Below are positions 17,313 to 25,400 of a stretch of DNA of 35,959 nucleotides, one piece after another; within the stretch, counting starts at the first letter, position 1, and every line of letters starts with the position of its first letter. The stretch is from Corallochytrium limacisporum (lineage: Eukaryota; Opisthokonta). The stretch is taken from assembly GCA_002811645.1 (NCBI GenBank), contig PDIP01000102.1:30594-66552 (forward strand), in the 5' to 3' direction. Below the pieces are notes generated by a model. It had not been told where the DNA came from, searched no databases, and saw only the letters and a program-made list of their open reading frames with translations. Both the position numbers and the translations under genes were made by a program.

Positions 17313-18767
17313 ATGCAAGCAACCTACCTGATCGGACTGGTCGCGCTGCTGGCCGGCCACTTTGCGGATGGTGGCTCTGTAATTGAGCGGGCAAAGTATG
17401 GACCAGAATTGGACAAGGCACCCAGTCGAGATGAATTCGATTACTGTGGTCTCGAACCGACCATTCCGGGTGTGAGGCTTGACTATGCACCACTATTGGA
17501 CAGTGAGCAGTATCACTTGCTCACAATCCAGATTGTGAACCGACACGGTGATCGCCTATACGATCGTCGAGGAGAATGCTGGACAGGTGATACAGCGGCA
17601 TTTGAGTGTCCCCTCCAACAAGCCAACGGCTTGCAAGGTCGCGATCGCACCTATTTGCACTCCGGCCGCCTGTTCGAGAAGTCCTACATGGAGGGTCGCA
17701 ACAACTACCCAGGGAATTGTGGCACTGGTCAACTCACTACCAGAGGCTTCCATCAGCATCTGATCAATGGCAGGGGCCTACGTGAAGAGATCAACGCGAG
17801 CCGCCCCAATTTCTTGCCGAAGACTCACAAGCAAATGCGGGAGCAAGTGTATGTGCGTAGCGATGACATGCAGCGCACCATGGAGAGCGCAGAGGCCCTG
17901 ATCGAAGGTCTATTCCCGGATCGGCCTCACTGGCACAAGGGCAAGACAACTCACATCCTGCCTCTTCACACTATGGATATTGAACAGGATGATATCTTCC
18001 CCAATGGCAGGATTTGCCCCAAATACGAACAGTACGTGGCGGAGTGGCAGAAGAGTAGCGAGTACAAAGAACACTTTGAGAAGGTCACAAAGCCGCTGAT
18101 GGATCGTACGTCAAACTGTGTGCCGGGGCATATCAGCGAGGCGGCATTCTACGGCATTTTCGACTGCATTGCTGTGCATGTTTGCCAGGAGAAGAAATTA
18201 CCCAAGGCAGTCACCACAGAACTCCTGCATGCTCTCTACGAAGAGGCAATTTGGCAAGTGGAGAAGGAGTACATGTATCCATCCAAACAGGAGAACGCCC
18301 AAGTCGGCATTGGCTTCCTGCTCTACGAGCTCATGCAGTTCATTTACGAGAGTGTGACCCACAAGCCAGAAACGAAGATTCGCATTATTTCAGGGCACGA
18401 TACGACCCTGATGCCACTGTTGATTGCGATGGACATGTGGGACGGCAAATGGCCTCGCTATGCAGCCTTTCTGGCTATGGAAGTGTATCGCGATGTGTAC
18501 AACGCCGATGAGGTCGTTCGCTTTACCTACAATGGGGAGGTCCTGGAACCGAAGTGGTGCACGGAGTATGGAGATGGCATCTGCTCTTTCGAAGAAGTCG
18601 TGGCACACACGAAACCTCTGATGCCCCAGGGTCCTCGTATCGACGTTTGCACACCCACCTCAGGCCGGGAATCTCTACTCCGGCAGAGATCACACAAGCG
18701 CCACAGTGGCCACGGTAACCCGCTGCCGGTCATCCACCCCGATGATTTTGGTCCTTTCCAGTGGTAG
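17313..18767 (+). CDS. Secreted histidine acid phosphatase (PXYLP1-like)
   Basis: The 484-residue product belongs to the histidine phosphatase superfamily branch 2. A hydrophobic N-terminus (MQATYLIGLVALLAGHFADG) is a signal peptide or anchor. The catalytic motif is RHGDR (77-81), with H78 as the phospho-accepting histidine. It is followed by LYDRRGECW instead of the usual RxP, so it departs from classic RHGxRxP. The second motif, SGHDTT (360-365), supplies the catalytic H362-D363 pair near the C-terminus. Several cysteines fit a lumenal protein. Overall it looks closest to animal PXYLP1 (ACPL2), the Golgi 2-phosphoxylose phosphatase that licenses glycosaminoglycan linker extension, but lysosomal-type acid phosphatase or phytase activity is possible. 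The frame opens with a GTG at 17310 directly before this ATG. It is tail-to-tail with the Thg1-like gene (97 bp). Confidence 0.85.
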   Translation: MQATYLIGLVALLAGHFADGGSVIERAKYGPELDKAPSRDEFDYCGLEPTIPGVRLDYAPLLDSEQYHLLTIQIVNRHGDRLYDRRGECWTGDTAAFECPLQQANGLQGRDRTYLHSGRLFEKSYMEGRNNYPGNCGTGQLTTRGFHQHLINGRGLREEINASRPNFLPKTHKQMREQVYVRSDDMQRTMESAEALIEGLFPDRPHWHKGKTTHILPLHTMDIEQDDIFPNGRICPKYEQYVAEWQKSSEYKEHFEKVTKPLMDRTSNCVPGHISEAAFYGIFDCIAVHVCQEKKLPKAVTTELLHALYEEAIWQVEKEYMYPSKQENAQVGIGFLLYELMQFIYESVTHKPETKIRIISGHDTTLMPLLIAMDMWDGKWPRYAAFLAMEVYRDVYNADEVVRFTYNGEVLEPKWCTEYGDGICSFEEVVAHTKPLMPQGPRIDVCTPTSGRESLLRQRSHKRHSGHGNPLPVIHPDDFGPFQW

Positions 18768-18864
18768 GTCGTGACGCATACCTCCCATCCATATCTCATG
18801 CGAATCCGAACGAGGTTCCATGTTAGAATTGTTTGAAGTAGTTTTAATTAATTCTTTATAAAGT

Positions 18865-20007
18865 CTACACACAGTCCATGTTGGACGTGGTGGCAGGAAC
18901 AGTAGCTTCTTTTACTTCTGCCGGATTTGTATCAGTTACTCTAACTTCCTCGGTCTCGGCTTTGCCAATACTTGCACTTCTCTCAGAGTCTTCCAGAGGG
19001 ATGGGTTTCGGCTTGGTGCCTTCCCGGACAGCCTCGACTTCATTCCAAGTCTTGGCAAAGACTATCGCCTTGCAGACATCTTCCCGGCGAATATTTTCCA
19101 CATTGATGGCCCGTCCAGCCACCCGGGACCGCTCCACGATGACTTCTTCCTTGGCTCGTGGGTTGAACCCTCTCTTCATGTAGCGCTCCTTCTTGATGAA
19201 CCATCCGAACTTGTAAAAGTCTGGATAGGTCTTCCAGTGGATTCCCTTTTCTCCAAGCATGCGCAGCATCTCTTTGGTGTTCTTGCTCATTAAGACCCGT
19301 GGTTTGAAGTGTCGTTGTGCCAGTGCTGACACACTGTTCCGCTTGCAATCGAAGATTGAGCGCCACTTGAGGTTCTCGTAGGCCTCCATTTCGTTTGGCA
19401 CATGAAAGAGGCGTGCGTCGAAATGGGCCATTCCTCCGCGGACTTTTTTCAGCAGAAAGCGATCCTTCTGCTCGTCAAATTGCTGTTGGCTAAGGTGAAG
19501 ATTGAAGCGCACAGAGCAGTAACCCGCCATGATGGTACATGTTTTCATGATCCGTCCGTTGAAGGCAATTTCAGTATCACCTGCTGGTGGGAAGAACAAG
19601 CTAATCTCATCGCTGCAGGTATAGGCACACGTTGCACTATACTCCTGGAGCAAATCCATGGCAGTTTCTTTCATCGCGTCCACGAATCGCTGGTCATATG
19701 GCTTTGAAAATCCCTGCGTAAATCGACTGAAGCGATGACCATCCAATCGAATAATGTACGGTTTTGTACGATCAATTGCAATGGCTGCATACTCCAGTTC
19801 GTAGTCTTTCATGCGGGCGCCCACTGGATCACGATCGGCCATCCGGGGCTTTTTGGGAACGGGGTTGTGTCCGGGTCGATTTGGCCGGTTATTTTTATCC
19901 TTGCCCTTGCGCTTTTTAGTTTTCGGAAGTTGCATGATGTCCATCTTCCGCCCCTTGCTTTCCGCATCATGCGACGCAGTAGCGGCCTGCTCCTTGCCAC
20001 CCGCCAT
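18865..20007 (-). CDS. Thg1-like protein (TLP), 3'-5' RNA polymerase
   Basis: The 380-residue product belongs to the tRNA(His) guanylyltransferase superfamily, enzymes that add nucleotides to RNA 5' ends in the reverse direction. Seen: IIRLDGHRFSRF (85-96) with metal ligand D89, then CSDEISLFF (131-139) with D133 and E134, the second metal motif. Downstream, WRSIFDCKRNSVSALAQRHF (215-234) occupies the position where canonical eukaryotic Thg1 carries its HINN motif. The RN-S-x-x-A form and the following TKEMLRMLGEKGIHWKTYP (244-262) are what I recall from bacterial, archaeal and phage TLPs, which repair truncated tRNA 5' ends in a template-dependent way. A Lys/Arg-rich N-terminal extension (27-55) could be a nuclear or RNA-binding tail. 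The acidic C-terminal tail after about 335 is not conserved. Upstream there is only a GTG at 20046, so I chose the ATG at 20007. Confidence 0.87.
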   Translation of the reverse strand: MAGGKEQAATASHDAESKGRKMDIMQLPKTKKRKGKDKNNRPNRPGHNPVPKKPRMADRDPVGARMKDYELEYAAIAIDRTKPYIIRLDGHRFSRFTQGFSKPYDQRFVDAMKETAMDLLQEYSATCAYTCSDEISLFFPPAGDTEIAFNGRIMKTCTIMAGYCSVRFNLHLSQQQFDEQKDRFLLKKVRGGMAHFDARLFHVPNEMEAYENLKWRSIFDCKRNSVSALAQRHFKPRVLMSKNTKEMLRMLGEKGIHWKTYPDFYKFGWFIKKERYMKRGFNPRAKEEVIVERSRVAGRAINVENIRREDVCKAIVFAKTWNEVEAVREGTKPKPIPLEDSERSASIGKAETEEVRVTDTNPAEVKEATVPATTSNMDCV

Positions 20008-20829
20008 GTTGTCCCTTCTGCTACAAATCCTATCTCTGTGGTGCACTTACATATTGAATTAAAGAGGTCATAGCCAGTGCTTCTGTTGAACCTCCCTGGT
20101 CTGAGGGACCGCGCCAGCAGATTCATACCCCTCCAAAATCTTCGTTCAAGTACCTCCCATCGCACCACAACGGACCCATGTGTCCTCGGAGAGGCCAGGC
20201 GGGGCCCCTTCTGAGAGGCCCCCCCCCCTGTCCCTCTCCCTCCCTGCCGCTCTCCCGGAAGGCGATCTCCAGTCCCTTCCTCTCTCCTCCCTCCCGCGGT
20301 TCCGGTGGTTGGGGGTGTACCAAACCCTCGAATTTCTTGGTTAATTGGCTGGGAAGGGGAGACCCGCTCCCGCCAAACAACGAATGGCGGAATGGCTTTT
20401 TTTTTCCCTTTCTGTTGCGCCGCCGCGGGGGGTGTGGGGGAGGGCCTTCTTATTTCGTCATTGACACACAAACCATCCTCTCTCCCGGGCCGCAACGCAA
20501 AAGTACCTGCGGCGGTGAAGCGCAGAGGCGGGCAAACGGATCCGGACGCGGGGTCGGCCTGCCCTTCCCTCTACGTTCCATTCGGACGGTAGCCCGGTCT
20601 CATGGTTCGAAGTGTTTCGTTTCGGCCTTTCTGTGAGATTGTGGTTTCTCTTTGCATGGCGATGGGAGAACAGCCCTTTTGTCAGCAGTGGCTCTGCAGT
20701 GTGAAGGTATGTGAATGCATAAAATGAGCGAACGGGCTCGAGATGTGTTGATCTTTGTAGATGTTTGTACTGAACGTTGACTTCAGGACTCACATTACAC
20801 GAAAGTTACAAGAAGTAGAACGAGGAACA
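20008..20829. other. Divergent spacer between TLP and FUN14 genes
   Basis: An 822-bp head-to-head spacer containing a C10 run at 20219-20228, T9-type runs near 20398-20406 and G-rich stretches near 20425-20440. Long open frames here are composition artefacts with no domain. A TATA-like CATAAAAT at about 20717 lies 110 bp before the FUN14 ATG. Confidence 0.6.
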
Positions 20830-21351
20830 ATGATTGCACGGTTTGCTGCTCATCCACTCTTGCGGTCGACGAAGACCAGATTCGTTGCTATGTCTCTGAT
20901 GAGCAGTGCTTCTTCTGTGGTCCTCTGTGAAGGTGCTGAAAGTGAAGACAAGGACAAGGGGCTCCCGGACTTCGTCCAGGATTTCCGAAAGGACTTAGAC
21001 CCGGCTGATGGCTATCACATGGGCCATGTTGCTGGCTCTGCTACAACTGGAGGCATCATGGGGTTCAGTGCTGGCTACGCCTTGAAAAAGATGGGAAAGG
21101 CGGCAACAGTAGGTGTTGGCGTCTTGTTCATGACTTTCCAGACCGCTGCATACTTCGGATATGTCAAAGTCGACTGGGACAAGATTGATAATGACTTGCG
21201 CACCAGATTAGATGTCAATAACGATGGTGTAGTCGACGACAAAGATGTGAACATCATTGCCGCAGACTTGGTGAAAGTTTTTACGTCGCACATGGGTGTC
21301 ACCGCCACGGGTTTCGCAGGCGGATTGCTCTTAGGATTCCGCGCAGGTTAG
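20830..21351 (+). CDS. FUN14 family mitochondrial outer-membrane protein with EF-hand-like loop
   Basis: The 173-residue product is a FUN14 (FUNDC-type) protein. Family members are small mitochondrial outer-membrane proteins; FUNDC1 is a mitophagy receptor and ER-contact factor. Seen: glycine-rich hydrophobic segments GSATTGGIMGFSAGYALKK (69-87) and VGVGVLFMTFQTAAYFGY (94-111), and a last segment GVTATGFAGGLLLGFRAG at the C-terminus. These are typical of the FUN14 domain. Between the second and third lies DVNNDGVVDDKD (128-139), which fits all positions of a 12-residue EF-hand calcium loop. No LIR motif (Y/F/W-x-x-L/I/V near the N-terminus) is obvious. I prefer the ATG at 20830 (A at -3), giving an Arg-rich start MIARFAAHPLLRSTKTR, to the ATG at 20761, which has a weak context. 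Confidence 0.88.
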   Translation: MIARFAAHPLLRSTKTRFVAMSLMSSASSVVLCEGAESEDKDKGLPDFVQDFRKDLDPADGYHMGHVAGSATTGGIMGFSAGYALKKMGKAATVGVGVLFMTFQTAAYFGYVKVDWDKIDNDLRTRLDVNNDGVVDDKDVNIIAADLVKVFTSHMGVTATGFAGGLLLGFRAG

Positions 21352-21357
21352 TTTGGC

Positions 21358-21363
21358 AATAAA
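21358..21363 (+). terminator. AATAAA polyadenylation signal
   Basis: A canonical hexamer only 7 bases past the FUN14 stop codon, implying a very short 3' UTR that ends before the convergent lectin gene. Confidence 0.65.
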
Positions 21364-21460
21364 AGTCTCTTGACTCTCTACCTCGAAAAGTGTAATTCTT
21401 CATATGCACTTACTGTTCTTCCTATATTGATGCTATATAGTTATGGTTGTAAAGGTCTCT

Positions 21461-22435
21461 CTAATAGAAGCGCTTGTTCGCGCGCTCCTTCATCTTTAGC
21501 TTGTAGAACCAGGCCCCTGCAACTACCAGTCCAAGGATGACGATAGCGATCAGCAAGAAGAGAAGGACGTTCCAAACTACGTCGCCCCATGAGCGTCTCC
21601 GCTTCGAAACACGTGGACGAGTCGGAGCCTCATCTAGAGCCTTCGGGACCTTGTCGCCTTTGAATGGGTTTATCCAACTTCGTGCATTCTTTAAACTTTC
21701 CACCTTGAGGGAAAGAATGTCGTGATTGTCACTCAGCTCTCCAGTTAAGGCAGTGAATCCGAAGAAGTAGTTGGTAGGCAAGTTCACATGTTCTGCAGAG
21801 AAACAGACTTCCCACTGGTCTTCTCCCTTGACATCCATCTCAATAGTCAGTTCAGCTTCTTTGTACGTGATGCGTGCCTTAGTGGGCATGTTCACCCCAC
21901 GGAACTTGGCCTCACAGAAAGCCAGCTGGGTGAGTGTGCCCTCAGTGTCGTGATCATACGATTTGCTACCATCGTTAACCATAGCAGAGACGAACGGATG
22001 TCCATGGCTATGCGCCCCCTGGTGATTGCTGTAAGTGTCAAAGAAAACGCCGAGACCGGTGAAATAGTCTTCATTGCCGAAAACGGGACCCTCCGTACCT
22101 GCTTGTTTTGTGTACCAAAAGGCAAAACCATCGCCAAATAAGCGGCGAGAGTTACCATGAACCTTGAATTCGAATGTCACGCGCCATGCAGCGTAAGGAA
22201 GAGGGTGGGTGGCCCAGATACTACCGCTCTGTGACGGTAGGTCATGGGTCAAGCGAACGTAGTCCTCAGCCACTATCGCATCACCATCCCAATTCCAACG
22301 TTTGTTCAGAGATGATGATAACATTGGCCTTTTCATTTGATAATTCCACAACTCAAAGCCATTGACCATTGCCACCATCGCCGCGAGGACGATGAGGCAC
22401 CGGAACATAGAACCTCCGTTAGCTGGAGCAACCAT
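21461..22435 (-). CDS. LMAN2: L-type lectin cargo receptor, VIP36/LMAN2 type
   Basis: The 324-residue product is a leguminous-type lectin of the early secretory pathway, which binds high-mannose glycoproteins. Order: signal peptide (about 10-26, CLIVLAAMVAMVNG), lectin domain (about 30-248), a Lys/Arg-rich stalk, a transmembrane helix (about 286-309) and a short cytosolic tail ending KRFY, which as I recall is identical to animal VIP36. Lectin-fold landmarks: GDGFAFWYT (101-109), GVFFDTYSN (129-137) with the metal/sugar ligands D133 and N137, SYDHD (159-163) with H162, and GELSDNHDI (232-240). Cysteines 174 and 211 match the conserved disulphide. The frame extends to a TTG at 22522. The first ATG at 22435 has a strong context (A at -3, G at +4); an ATG at 22408 would give a shorter signal peptide. 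Confidence 0.94.
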   Translation of the reverse strand: MVAPANGGSMFRCLIVLAAMVAMVNGFELWNYQMKRPMLSSSLNKRWNWDGDAIVAEDYVRLTHDLPSQSGSIWATHPLPYAAWRVTFEFKVHGNSRRLFGDGFAFWYTKQAGTEGPVFGNEDYFTGLGVFFDTYSNHQGAHSHGHPFVSAMVNDGSKSYDHDTEGTLTQLAFCEAKFRGVNMPTKARITYKEAELTIEMDVKGEDQWEVCFSAEHVNLPTNYFFGFTALTGELSDNHDILSLKVESLKNARSWINPFKGDKVPKALDEAPTRPRVSKRRRSWGDVVWNVLLFLLIAIVILGLVVAGAWFYKLKMKERANKRFY

Positions 22436-23078
22436 TCTATTATGTTTTGCCTCCAACACCTCTAGTGTACCATACCTAGTCTGTTCGAGGTGCTTCCTTA
22501 CATTACGTGTATACAAGTGCAATTCTTACTACTCACTGTTAGTCTACTTTGTTTGTCAAAAGTACCTTTTGTGTTTGTCTGCGGGCTCGTGGTCGCGGAA
22601 CATGTCTTGTTTTCACTTTTTTCCAACCAACCACGTCCGCTGAGCAGTTTGTTTCTGAAGGGCAACGGACCAGCAACACTCGGGTTTGAGACGATGGAAT
22701 CGAATTAACTCTTCCCATAATGAATGTATTTAACTTTTCAAAGTATGCTTCTGATTCATCTATTCCGTTAGTTTAATAATAAACAACACAGAATCCAAAA
22801 CGAATCAAAACTGCGCACACGAAATTGGGAGGACGCAATGGGACCATCTCGGGAAGACATGGGCACGAGCCTGCACAGGAGTCTCAGTCGTATCCACGAA
22901 AATCTACCCAGTACATTGTCTATGCAGTTGTCGTGAAATAGGAGTCGGCTGACAACCGGAGACCTAGCGGGCCCGATTATTCTCGCTTTGTGAGAGACTC
23001 GCGATTCGGGCTGTGTCCCACCGAAATATATGTGTACTGTATGGCAGGAGAACTTGATGTCACCTGCGCGCATCCATC
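22436..23078. other. Divergent spacer between VIP36 and ADP-ribosylglycohydrolase genes
   Basis: A 643-bp head-to-head spacer with an A/T-rich middle (22725-22800). I see no gene, and no tRNA- or 5S-like internal promoter pair. Confidence 0.55.
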
Positions 23079-24476
23079 ATGACGACTTCAGCGAGTATAA
23101 AAAGGCAGGTCCTTTTCGACAGCTTCTTGGCTAAGCAGGAAAACAGGTCATGCAAAGTTTACAGCTGCATGTATGAAAGGATGGGACGAGGCGGCGCTGA
23201 CGTTATTTCGAAATCGGCCTCCAAGGCCGTAATCAGGGACCGGCTGTTCGCGTCTCTGTTGAGCATGTTTATTGCTGATGCTTTGGCAATGCCTGTTCAC
23301 TGGTACTATGTTACACATCGTATCCAGGAGAAGTTTGGTCTCGTTAAGACCTACATGACTCCAGAGAATCCTCATGAGGAGAGCATGGTTGATGGTATGC
23401 GCTACACCGGGTCCCTTGATATATTGCATGACAAACGGCAGTATTACAATATTGGGAATATTAGCGGAGCTCCTGGAGCTGTACATACTGACAGTCACGG
23501 TAACCATCTGATGAAGAAGGAAAACGAACGGACACACTATCATAACGGTCTACACAGTGGTGAACCTACCTTGTGCATGCAGATCCAGCGTGTCTTCCTG
23601 CGCAGTGTCGCTAAGCGTGGAGGTTACGATGCCCAGGGGTATTTGGAAGACTTTAAGGATTTCATGACTACGCCGGGTGCACACAATGATACGTACACCG
23701 AGGTCTTTATTCGTCGGTTTTTTGAGTATGCCAGCGACGGTCGACCATTGAAGGAATGTGCAGAGAATCAGACGAAAGTCTGGTCCATTGGCAGTCACAC
23801 GGGTGTCAATTTTGCCATTCCTGCCTTCTACTATTCTCTGTTTAAGGAGCAGGGATGCCCACCTGTGGCTCAGGAGCAGTTGAATGAGGCGATGGACTTT
23901 GGCCAGCAGCATCATGAACTCACGCACAAGAGTCTGAATGTATCGGTGGCGTTCAGGGCGATCGCTCCGACACTTGCCGAGCTGGCATGTGCCGAAAATC
24001 CAGACGTTGAGGCCATTCAAAAGGCTGCTGCGCGCATGTCTCTACCTATGGTAACGGGCAAGAAGCTCATGGAAATGTACCGTGAGTACCAAGGTCCTGG
24101 TAACATCCCCGATGATCTTGTGTGGAAGTTACACACTGACTATCGGGAAGAGCCTTTCCGCATCGCCGACTACTTGGACATGGCTGACAATGACTTCATT
24201 GGCAAAGAGGTAACCTCTGCTTGCTACACTGAGCATGGTGTGCCAGCTGTTCTCTACCTCGCCGAAAAGCACCGAGGTAACTACGAAGACGCCATCATTG
24301 CCAACGTCAACGCCGGTGGTGATAACACAGGCCGTGCTGGCATCCTCGGTGCTGTAGTGGGCCTCCAGTACGGCACTGCAGCAATACCCAAGGACTGGCG
24401 TGACGGACTGTACGATCAAGAGGACATTGAAAAGGATATCAACGGCTTTCTTGACGTCGTCATGGGTGAGGCCTAG
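23079..24476 (+). CDS. Divergent ADP-ribosylglycohydrolase family protein
   Basis: The 465-residue product has the all-helical ADP-ribosylglycohydrolase (ARH/DraG, crystallin J1) layout. Classic members remove ADP-ribose from proteins using two Mg ions held by GDxxG, TDDT and DxDT acidic motifs. Here the first is IADALAMPVHWYY (65-77), the second region reads HNGLHSGEPT (155-164) and the last reads GGDNTGRAGILGAVVG (413-428). D415 remains, but the paired Asp of DxDT is replaced by T417 or G418, and there is no TDDT. I recall ADALAMPxHWYY and GGDNxxR variants from algal and protist relatives, so this is probably a known divergent subgroup with altered or no metal chemistry. Start uncertain: a TATA-like element lies inside the frame at 23096, and clear homology begins near residue 50, so ATGs at 23169 or 23181 may be the true start. 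Confidence 0.82.
   Translation: MTTSASIKRQVLFDSFLAKQENRSCKVYSCMYERMGRGGADVISKSASKAVIRDRLFASLLSMFIADALAMPVHWYYVTHRIQEKFGLVKTYMTPENPHEESMVDGMRYTGSLDILHDKRQYYNIGNISGAPGAVHTDSHGNHLMKKENERTHYHNGLHSGEPTLCMQIQRVFLRSVAKRGGYDAQGYLEDFKDFMTTPGAHNDTYTEVFIRRFFEYASDGRPLKECAENQTKVWSIGSHTGVNFAIPAFYYSLFKEQGCPPVAQEQLNEAMDFGQQHHELTHKSLNVSVAFRAIAPTLAELACAENPDVEAIQKAAARMSLPMVTGKKLMEMYREYQGPGNIPDDLVWKLHTDYREEPFRIADYLDMADNDFIGKEVTSACYTEHGVPAVLYLAEKHRGNYEDAIIANVNAGGDNTGRAGILGAVVGLQYGTAAIPKDWRDGLYDQEDIEKDINGFLDVVMGEA
23096..23103 (+). promoter_or_regulatory. TATA-box-like element
   Basis: TATAAAAA followed by GG is a close match to a eukaryotic TATA box. It sits just after the first ATG of the ADP-ribosylglycohydrolase frame. 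If real, transcription would begin about 30 bases later, downstream of that ATG. It could also be a chance match in coding sequence. Confidence 0.4.
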
Positions 24477-25400
24477 GCCGTTCCCAACCCCTGCATCAAT
24501 TCTTGGATCACTCTATCAATATTTCTGCTACTCGCTTACCGGATTCGGTATTGTTTCTTTCTCCCGTGCGATACCAAAGAAGCTAGACTTCTTGCAATGT
24601 CCCCCAACATAACACACAAAATACAGTCCTTTTCCCCGCAAATTCATGGCCTTCAAGAACGGGATATGCTTCCCATGGGTGTGAATAGGCACTAGTCATG
24701 GTCGCACGCCCTGATTCCCTCGCCTGAGCTACCCCTTCCCCGGGGTGCGAGGGTGAGGAGGGGGAGAATTAGACACTTCGCTCCCTTGCGCGCGAAATTC
24801 TTAAAATGTGAAGAAAAAAGAAGAGAGAGGGGCCAACGAAACTAAAGAAAGGGGGAAACCCGGGGAAACCGGAGGGTTTGTTCCGTGGATGGCGAGTCAG
24901 CCGCAAAATGGTCGCCGGGAAGGAGAGAAAATATTGGCCAAATTGGCCTTCGGGGGATATTCCTGCAATGTGTTTAGTACCAAATTGTGTACCGATGCAG
25001 TCGGATACACCACAGGAAAGGGGCCGGGCGCGAAAAAAACCTGTGGACCAGGCGGAGAGAGCGCAAAGGGAGCCCGAGCGTTTTGGAGGGAGCCGCAGAA
25101 GGAGAGTGGACTGAAAACGATCACGCTTGCAGAGCAGTAAACAGAGAGTTTGAGGTGTGAGTTGATGTAGTACTAGTGCAACATAGGAAGTTTCTCAATC
25201 TGGGAAGTCGAGCCCTTCACAAGGTCGATGTTGCCTCCGCCAGTGCATTGAATCGTTTGTTTACAGCAACTACTTAAGCTCGTTAGCGTTGAGAAACTTG
25301 CGAAGATGTAGAAGCGCGAAAGAAAGGAACCAACTGAACGTAGTAGAAGGGCAGATATCATGTTTTGAAGTAGAAAAGATCTGGCCTGTATTTTGGAACC
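24477..25400. other. Head-to-tail spacer upstream of Claspin-like gene
   Basis: 924 bp without a recognisable gene. It holds a GC-rich CCCCGGGG palindrome near 24738 and a purine-rich A/G tract at about 24808-24870. A 110-codon open frame starting near 24808 is a composition artefact of that tract. Confidence 0.55.

Noticed and set aside
20123-20636. Overlapping open frames on both strands in the TLP/FUN14 spacer
   Set aside because: They are proline/glycine/arginine-rich readings of GC-rich homopolymers without any domain.
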